Assembly: GCA_028276205.1 (NCBI GenBank)
Contig: JAPYWU010000025.1
Span: forward strand, 1-11,386
From: Dictyoglomaceae bacterium
Lineage (GTDB): Bacteria; Dictyoglomota; Dictyoglomia; Dictyoglomales; Dictyoglomaceae
DNA length: 11,386 nt
Direction: 5' to 3'
Part shown: positions 6,918 to 11,386 of the stretch, piece by piece
Position numbering within the stretch: position 1 is the stretch's first letter
Layout: the number at the start of each line of letters is the position of its first letter
Translations under genes and position numbers: made by a program
Notes under the pieces: model-generated
What the model saw: only the letters and a program-made list of their open reading frames with translations
Told to the model about the DNA's origin: nothing
Databases searched by the model: none

Positions 6918-7421
6918 ATGATGGTGTTTAGAGGGTTTGCATTAAAATATGGAGACAATATCGATACCGATGTAATTATACCTGCAAGATATTTAAATAC
7001 AACCGATCCCAAGGAACTTTCTGAACATTGTATGGAAGATCTTGATTTAGATTTTAAAAATAAAGTAAAAGAAAAAAATATATTAGTAGTAGGTGAAAAT
7101 TTTGGTTGTGGTTCTTCAAGGGAACACGCACCTATTGCAATTAAAGCTTCTGGAGTTCAATGTATAATAGCTAAATCCTTTGCTCGTATATTTTATAGAA
7201 ATGCTATAAATATCGGATTACCAATATTAGAGGTACCAGAAGCAGTTGATAAAATAAATGAAGGAGATGAAATAGAGGTTGATTTTGATAACGGAATTGT
7301 AAAAAACATATCAACGGGTGAGATTTTTAAAACATTCCCCTTCCCTCCCCTTATTCAAGAAATAATTAAAAAAGGTGGTTTAATTAATTTTGCTAAAGAG
7401 AGAATAAAAGGAGGGAAATAA
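6918..7421 (+). CDS. leuD: 3-Isopropylmalate dehydratase, small subunit
   Basis: This is the small (swivel-domain) subunit that completes the LeuCD isomerase. It is 167 aa. Conserved features are KYGDNIDTDVIIPARYL near the N-terminus, GENFGCGSSREHAPIAIKAS in the centre, and SFARIFYRNAINIGLPI. The substrate-specificity loop reads Y25-L26-N27-T28. Homoaconitases have Arg at the third position and many archaeal IPM isomerases have a hydrophobic residue, so Asn argues against a tricarboxylate substrate. It starts one base after the leuC stop. ATG 6918 and ATG 6921 are both possible, and the ribosome binding site GGAGG at 6901-6905, inside leuC, is 12 nt from the first. Its stop overlaps the leuB start by one base (TAATG at 7419-7423), which suggests translational coupling through this part of the operon. 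Confidence 0.94.
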   Translation: MMVFRGFALKYGDNIDTDVIIPARYLNTTDPKELSEHCMEDLDLDFKNKVKEKNILVVGENFGCGSSREHAPIAIKASGVQCIIAKSFARIFYRNAINIGLPILEVPEAVDKINEGDEIEVDFDNGIVKNISTGEIFKTFPFPPLIQEIIKKGGLINFAKERIKGGK

Positions 7422-8512
7422 TGAAGATTAAAATAGCAATACTTCCAGGTGATGGCATAGGTCCTGAAGTAGTTAAGCAAGCCATTAAAGTTATTAAAAC
7501 TATTGAGAAAAAATATGGACATAATATTGAATTATTAGAGGGTATTGTTGGAGGAGAAGCAATTGATAAATATGGAGAGCCTTTGCCTGATGAGACATGG
7601 AAATTATGTGAAGAAAGCGATGCTATACTTCTTGGAGCTGTGGGTGGACCTAAGTGGGACAATCTTCCTGGAGAAAAACGTCCTGAAAAAGCTCTTTTAA
7701 AACTTAGAGGTGGATTTAACCTCTTTGCTAATATTAGACCAATTAAAGTATTTGAAAAACTTTCATTCTCATCTACTATAAAACCAGAGGTTCTAAAGGG
7801 AGTAGACTTTGTAATAGTCAGAGAGCTTACTGGAGGATTATATTTTGGAAAACCTAAGGAGATAAGAGTTGAAAATGGAGAAGAAATAGCTATAGATACT
7901 ATGACATATAAAGCTTCTGAGATAAGAAGAATTGCCCATGTGGCTTTTAAAATGGCTCAAAAAAGAAATAAAAAAGTTACATCAGTAGATAAGGCAAATA
8001 TTTTAGAATGTTCAAGGCTATGGAGAAAGGTTGTGGATGAAGTAAGTAAAGAATATAAGGATGTGAATTTAGAGCATATGTATGTAGACAATTGTGCCAT
8101 GCAGATTGTAAGAAATCCTAAACAGTTTGATGTGATTCTTACTGAGAATACTTTTGGAGATATTTTAAGTGATGAGGCAGCAGTAATTACAGGCTCTATA
8201 GGAATGTTACCATCAGCAAGTTTAGGAGAAGGAACAAAAGGTTTATATGAGCCTATTCATGGTACTGCCCCAGATATTGCGGGAAAGAATATAGCAAATC
8301 CTTTAGCAACAATTCTTTCTGTAGCTATGATGTTCCGTTATTCTTTTGACTTGGAAAAAGAAGCAAAGGATATAGAAAATGCAGTGGATAAAGTAATTGA
8401 TATGGGATACTTTACACAAGATTTATTTACAGGAAATCCTTATGCAAAGCAATTAGTAGGTACAGAAGAAATGGGTGATTTAGTTTGTAAGGTAATTGAA
8501 GGAGGTGCTTAG
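7421..8512 (+). CDS. leuB: 3-Isopropylmalate dehydrogenase
   Basis: LeuB oxidatively decarboxylates 3-isopropylmalate to 2-ketoisocaproate with NAD+ and a divalent metal. It is 363 aa, normal for the family. Visible signatures are GDGIGPEV near the start, RELTGGLYFGKP in the substrate region, Mg2+ ligands D223 (in YVDNCAMQ), D247 and D251 (in FGDILSDEAA), and EPIHGTAPDIAGKNIANP, the NAD-binding region typical of IPM dehydrogenase rather than NADP isocitrate dehydrogenase. The start is ATG 7421, overlapping the leuD stop, with AAAAGGAGGG at 7406-7415. In a CimA-containing operon it can also act on 3-methylmalate to give 2-ketobutyrate; that dual use is inferred from pathway logic and from other CimA organisms. 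The last codons carry the ribosome binding site of cimA. Confidence 0.96.
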   Translation: MKIKIAILPGDGIGPEVVKQAIKVIKTIEKKYGHNIELLEGIVGGEAIDKYGEPLPDETWKLCEESDAILLGAVGGPKWDNLPGEKRPEKALLKLRGGFNLFANIRPIKVFEKLSFSSTIKPEVLKGVDFVIVRELTGGLYFGKPKEIRVENGEEIAIDTMTYKASEIRRIAHVAFKMAQKRNKKVTSVDKANILECSRLWRKVVDEVSKEYKDVNLEHMYVDNCAMQIVRNPKQFDVILTENTFGDILSDEAAVITGSIGMLPSASLGEGTKGLYEPIHGTAPDIAGKNIANPLATILSVAMMFRYSFDLEKEAKDIENAVDKVIDMGYFTQDLFTGNPYAKQLVGTEEMGDLVCKVIEGGA

Positions 8513-8518
8513 AAATAT

Positions 8519-10093
8519 ATGACAAAAATTTTTTTATATGATACTACTCTAAGGGATGGGGCTCAAAGTGAAAGAATATCCTTCTCTTTAGAGGACAAAA
8601 TTAAGATAGCTCAAAGACTTGATGAATTTGGTTTTGATTATATAGAAGGAGGATGGCCAGGGTCTAATCCTAAGGATTTAAATTTTTTCAGAAGAATTAA
8701 AGAAATACCACTTAAAAAAGCCAAAATAGCAGCCTTTGGGAGTACGAGAAGAGCCCAAGTAACACCAGAAGATGATGCTAATTTAAAATCTCTTTTAGAA
8801 AGTGAGACCCCAGTAGTTACAATTTTTGGAAAAACTTGGGATCTTCATGTTATTGAAGTTTTGAAAACCACTTTAGACAATAATCTTAAAATGATATATG
8901 ACTCAGTTAAATATTTAAAGAGCCATAATAAGGAAGTAGTATATGATGCTGAACATTTCTTTGATGGTTTTAAGTCTGATCCGGAATATGCTTTAGCTAC
9001 ATTGGAAGCTGCAGTTGAAGGGGGAGCTGATTGGATTGTATTAGCTGATACAAATGGTGGTACTCTACCATGGGAAGTAGAAGACATTATTAAAAAGGTT
9101 AAAGAGAGAATAAAGATTCCATTAGGTATTCATACTCATAATGATAGTGGGGTTGCAGTTGCAAATTCAATAATAGCAGTTAAAGAAGGTATTACACAAG
9201 TTCAAGGAACTATAAATGGTTATGGGGAAAGATGTGGAAATGCAAATCTATGTACCATAATTCCAATTCTTCAATTAAAAATGGGATATCAGGTACTTCC
9301 AGAAGAGAAATTAGCTCAGCTTACAGACTTAGCCAATTGGGTTTCTGAAGTAGCAAATCTTCCTCCTGATCCTACTGCTCCTTTTGTTGGAAGAAGTGCT
9401 TTTGCTCATAAAGGTGGAGTACATGTAAATGCTGTTTTAAAAAATCCTAAGTCTTATGAACATATAGACCCATCAAAAGTTGGGAATAAGAGAAGATTTC
9501 TCATATCTGAACTTTCAGGTACAAGCACAATAGTATCAAAAGTAAAAGAATTAAATATTGATATTGATAGAGATTCACCTCTTGCAAAAATGATATTAGA
9601 ACAGATTACTCATCTCGAAAATGAGGGTTACTATTTTGAGGGAGCGGAAGCTTCATTTGAGCTTTTAGTGAGACACGCCTTAGGGCAAGACACTAAATTG
9701 TTCGATCTGATAGGATTGAGGGTTATTATAGAGAAGCTTGGAGATAAAGAAGAAACTATTACTGAAGCAACATTAAAATTAAAGATAGGAGATAATGTAG
9801 TTCATGTTGCAGCTGACGGGGATGGTCCAGTACACGCTTTAGATCAGGCATTAAGAAAAGCTCTTATTGAGTTTTATCCAGAGTTAAAAAATATTCATCT
9901 TTCAGATTTCAAGGTCAGAGTACTTAATGGAAGTACAGGTACAGCAGCAAAGGTAAGAGTATTAATTGATTCTTCTAATTCTAAAGGAGATACTTGGAGT
10001 ACTGTAGGAGTTTCAACTAATATTATTGAAGCAAGCTGGGAAGCATTAGTTCAAAGTATAGAATATGGAATTTTAAAAATGCGGGAGATTTAA
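8519..10093 (+). CDS. cimA: (R)-Citramalate synthase
   Basis: CimA condenses acetyl-CoA with pyruvate to citramalate, the first step of the threonine-independent route to 2-ketobutyrate and isoleucine. It is 524 aa, paralogous to LeuA. DTTLRDGAQSERISFS near the N-terminus is typical of the long citramalate synthase family, where LeuA has DGEQTPG. Metal ligands are D13, H205 and H207 (HTHND); GYGERCGNANL with N241 follows. WPGSNPKD at about 46-53 is also characteristic. The C-terminal regulatory domain (about 400-524) contains DGDGPVHALDQALRKAL and a GSTGTAAKVRVLI stretch and normally mediates isoleucine feedback. The start is ATG 8519, 13 nt after AAGGAGG inside the end of leuB. The gene ends within a palindrome shared with galK: the TAA overlaps the galK stop and the protein ends in REI. 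Isopropylmalate synthase activity is less likely because LeuA is already present. Confidence 0.93.
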   Translation: MTKIFLYDTTLRDGAQSERISFSLEDKIKIAQRLDEFGFDYIEGGWPGSNPKDLNFFRRIKEIPLKKAKIAAFGSTRRAQVTPEDDANLKSLLESETPVVTIFGKTWDLHVIEVLKTTLDNNLKMIYDSVKYLKSHNKEVVYDAEHFFDGFKSDPEYALATLEAAVEGGADWIVLADTNGGTLPWEVEDIIKKVKERIKIPLGIHTHNDSGVAVANSIIAVKEGITQVQGTINGYGERCGNANLCTIIPILQLKMGYQVLPEEKLAQLTDLANWVSEVANLPPDPTAPFVGRSAFAHKGGVHVNAVLKNPKSYEHIDPSKVGNKRRFLISELSGTSTIVSKVKELNIDIDRDSPLAKMILEQITHLENEGYYFEGAEASFELLVRHALGQDTKLFDLIGLRVIIEKLGDKEETITEATLKLKIGDNVVHVAADGDGPVHALDQALRKALIEFYPELKNIHLSDFKVRVLNGSTGTAAKVRVLIDSSNSKGDTWSTVGVSTNIIEASWEALVQSIEYGILKMREI

Positions 10094-10103
10094 ATCTCCC
10101 GCA
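10080..10103 (-). terminator. Perfect 24-nt palindrome at the cimA/galK junction; U-tract terminator only for the leftward (gal) direction
   Basis: Bases 10080-10091 are the exact reverse complement of 10092-10103, allowing a 10-bp stem (TGCGGGAGAT with ATCTCCCGCA) around a TTAA loop. On the minus strand the stem is followed directly by TTTTT (10079-10075), a normal intrinsic terminator for galTK. On the plus strand it is followed by CTCCATCTG with no U-tract, so it is a poor intrinsic terminator for the ilv-leu-cimA transcript, though it could stabilise a 3' end. Both stop codons lie inside it. Confidence 0.75.
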
Positions 10104-11235
10104 CTCCATCTGAAGTATTTAGTATTAAAATTCCTGGATCAAAACCAAATTTTTCTCTATAACTCTTAGAAATATTCTCAGACCACGTGTCTAATATATC
10201 TTGATGAACTAAATTTACTGTTGATCCCCCAAAACCGCCACCTGTCATTCTCGAGGAAAATGCACCATATTCTAAGGCTTTTTCTACTAAAAAATCTAAT
10301 TCCTCACAAGTAACCTCATAAAGATACTTTAAACTTAAATGGGAATCTAACATATATTTAGGAAGATTTTCCCAATTATCCTTTTTAAGATCATTAACAA
10401 AAGCGATGACCCTTTTATTTTCGTTATAAACATGGGCTACTCTTTCTTTTAATGGTGAGGGTAAGACTTCTTGTGAGATTTTAAAACCCTCATCATTTAA
10501 ATCTCTTAGAGAATTTATAGGAAGATATTTCCTAAGAATTTTTAAAGCTTCCTCCCCTTCCCTTCTTCTTGTAGAATATCCTTCACCAGCAATAGAATGC
10601 TTAATTTTTGTATCAACAACTGCTAATTTTAAATTTCTCTTATTGAGATCAAAGGGTACGTTTTCAAAATCTAAAGTTAATGTATCAATAAATAAGGCTG
10701 TATTTTCTTTACCAAAGGTAGCAATAAATTGATCCATTATACCGCATGGCGCACCTACAAAATTATTTTCGGCTCTTTGTGATAGCTTAGCAATCTCTTT
10801 TTTGTCTATTCCAAGATCAAAGTAAGTATTTATACCAAAAGCTACAGCAACCTCATAAGCTGCAGAACTTGAAAGTCCAGATCCCATGGGTATATCGCCA
10901 TATAAAAATGCATCAAAATAAGGTATTTTACCTTTCAGTTTTATAATTTCGTTAATAACTCCCTTTAAATAATTTACCCAGAGCTTTTCAGGATTATATT
11001 TAAGAGAATCGTAGTCAAATTCATAAAGTTCATTAAAATTCTCTGAATAAATTCTAAATTTATTTAGATTATTTTCTTTAATACAAAAATAAAAAAATCT
11101 ATCAATACTTACTGGTAATACGAATCCATAATGGTAATCGGTATGTTCACCTATTAGATTTACTCTTCCCGGAGCTCTAAAAGTTCTAAAGCCTTTAATA
11201 TTGCCGAAAATCTTCTCAATATTTTCGTTAAGCAT
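10090..11235 (-). CDS. galK: Galactokinase
   Basis: GalK phosphorylates alpha-D-galactose to galactose-1-phosphate with ATP, the first committed Leloir step, in the cytoplasm. It is a GHMP kinase of 381 aa. The galactokinase signature GRVNLIGEHTDY is at 23-34, with R24 the likely catalytic Arg. The ATP-binding GHMP motif PMGSGLSSSAA is at 116-126. CGIMDQF holds the likely catalytic base D168. The C-terminal MTGGGFGG motif is at 330-337. The start at ATG 11235 has AAGGAGG 8 nt upstream, inside the end of galT. It follows galT by 2 nt, so the two are almost certainly cotranscribed and coupled. It is convergent with cimA, and the last 4 bases of each gene overlap (10090-10093). The protein ends in VREI, with REI encoded by the palindrome. 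Confidence 0.96.
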   Translation of the reverse strand: MLNENIEKIFGNIKGFRTFRAPGRVNLIGEHTDYHYGFVLPVSIDRFFYFCIKENNLNKFRIYSENFNELYEFDYDSLKYNPEKLWVNYLKGVINEIIKLKGKIPYFDAFLYGDIPMGSGLSSSAAYEVAVAFGINTYFDLGIDKKEIAKLSQRAENNFVGAPCGIMDQFIATFGKENTALFIDTLTLDFENVPFDLNKRNLKLAVVDTKIKHSIAGEGYSTRRREGEEALKILRKYLPINSLRDLNDEGFKISQEVLPSPLKERVAHVYNENKRVIAFVNDLKKDNWENLPKYMLDSHLSLKYLYEVTCEELDFLVEKALEYGAFSSRMTGGGFGGSTVNLVHQDILDTWSENISKSYREKFGFDPGILILNTSDGVREI

Positions 11236-11237
11236 CT

Positions 11238-11386
11238 TTAAAGCCTCCTTATACTATCCCTCATAAGTTCAGCAGATTCTTCTGGTGGTAAAGGGTTTAT
11301 GAAAGTTCCTGCACCAGATTCTACTCCTGCTAAATATTTTATTTTATCTTTTGCTCTATGTAGAGAATAAAATTCTATATGAAAGT
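11238..11386 (-). CDS. galT: Galactose-1-phosphate uridylyltransferase, C-terminal fragment (start off the window)
   Basis: Only the last 48 codons and stop (11240-11238) are visible; the gene enters from the right edge. GalT transfers UMP from UDP-glucose to galactose-1-phosphate. The fragment begins FHIEFYSLHR and continues through KYLAGVESGAGTFINPLPPEE. This is the C-terminal HxE-type segment and the 'GxESGxGxxINPxPPEE' tail found in Thermotoga-like and archaeal-like GalT, rather than the E. coli type. The catalytic HPH motif would be upstream and cannot be checked. It is followed after 2 nt by galK, and its last codons contain the galK ribosome binding site, which supports a galT-galK operon. 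The promoter is outside the window. Confidence 0.88.
   Translation of the reverse strand, partial: FHIEFYSLHRAKDKIKYLAGVESGAGTFINPLPPEESAELMRDSIRRL

Noticed and set aside
6918..7421. LeuCD as a homoaconitase of lysine or coenzyme B synthesis
   Set aside because: Its place between leuA and leuB, and Asn rather than Arg in the specificity loop, fit isopropylmalate isomerase. No homocitrate synthase is recognisable.
7393..7662. Minus-strand ORF of 89 codons over the leuD/leuB junction, with a hydrophobic tail
   Set aside because: It lies opposite two strongly conserved genes. Its hydrophobic stretch is the reverse reading of the Lys/Glu/Ile-rich leuD and leuB ends, and it has no ribosome binding site.
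8845..9087. Minus-strand ORF of 80 codons inside cimA
   Set aside because: It is a shadow of the conserved cimA catalytic domain, without start signals or family resemblance. The same applies to the minus-strand frames at 4073-4270 and 5698-5913.

Overview
The window comes from an AT-rich bacterial genome (roughly one-third G+C by eye). Nearly every gene has a strong AGGAGG-type ribosome binding site, and one operon is led by a T-box riboswitch. Together with the compact spacing, the citramalate route to isoleucine and a Thermotoga-like GalT tail, this suggests an anaerobic, probably thermophilic, Firmicute-like organism. Dictyoglomus is my best guess, from recall rather than from any search.

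Layout. Bases 1-362 (minus) hold the start of a truncated gene for a short membrane-anchored protein whose N-terminus resembles PilX/GspK-type minor pilins. Bases 363-591 are a divergent, very AT-rich intergenic region with a candidate promoter in each direction. From about 592 to 852 there is a well-formed transcriptional T-box leader. Its specifier codon reads CUC (Leu), and its antiterminator and terminator are mutually exclusive. It controls an eight-gene plus-strand operon, 874-10093: ilvB-ilvN-ilvC-leuA-leuC-leuD-leuB-cimA. A convergent galactose operon on the minus strand (galT, partial at the right edge, then galK) meets the end of cimA. The two stop codons overlap inside a perfect 24-nt palindrome.

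How it works together. IlvBN (acetohydroxyacid synthase) and IlvC (ketol-acid reductoisomerase) serve valine, isoleucine and leucine. LeuA commits 2-ketoisovalerate to leucine. CimA makes citramalate from pyruvate and acetyl-CoA, giving a threonine-independent route to 2-ketobutyrate and isoleucine. LeuCD and LeuB can carry out the analogous isomerisation and oxidative decarboxylation in both the LeuA and CimA branches, which explains why cimA sits behind leuB. Dihydroxyacid dehydratase (ilvD) and the aminotransferase (ilvE) are needed to finish the pathways and are not in the window. A single leucine-sensing T-box appears to set expression of the whole set. Valine feedback through the IlvN ACT domain and feedback through the C-terminal domains of LeuA and CimA would then adjust flux.

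I see no mobile elements, CRISPR arrays, tRNAs or defence genes. This is mostly ordinary, well-conserved biosynthetic territory. The points that most deserve a second look are the shared palindrome at the cimA/galK junction, the lack of a U-tract terminator for the long operon, and the use of one Leu T-box for three amino acids.
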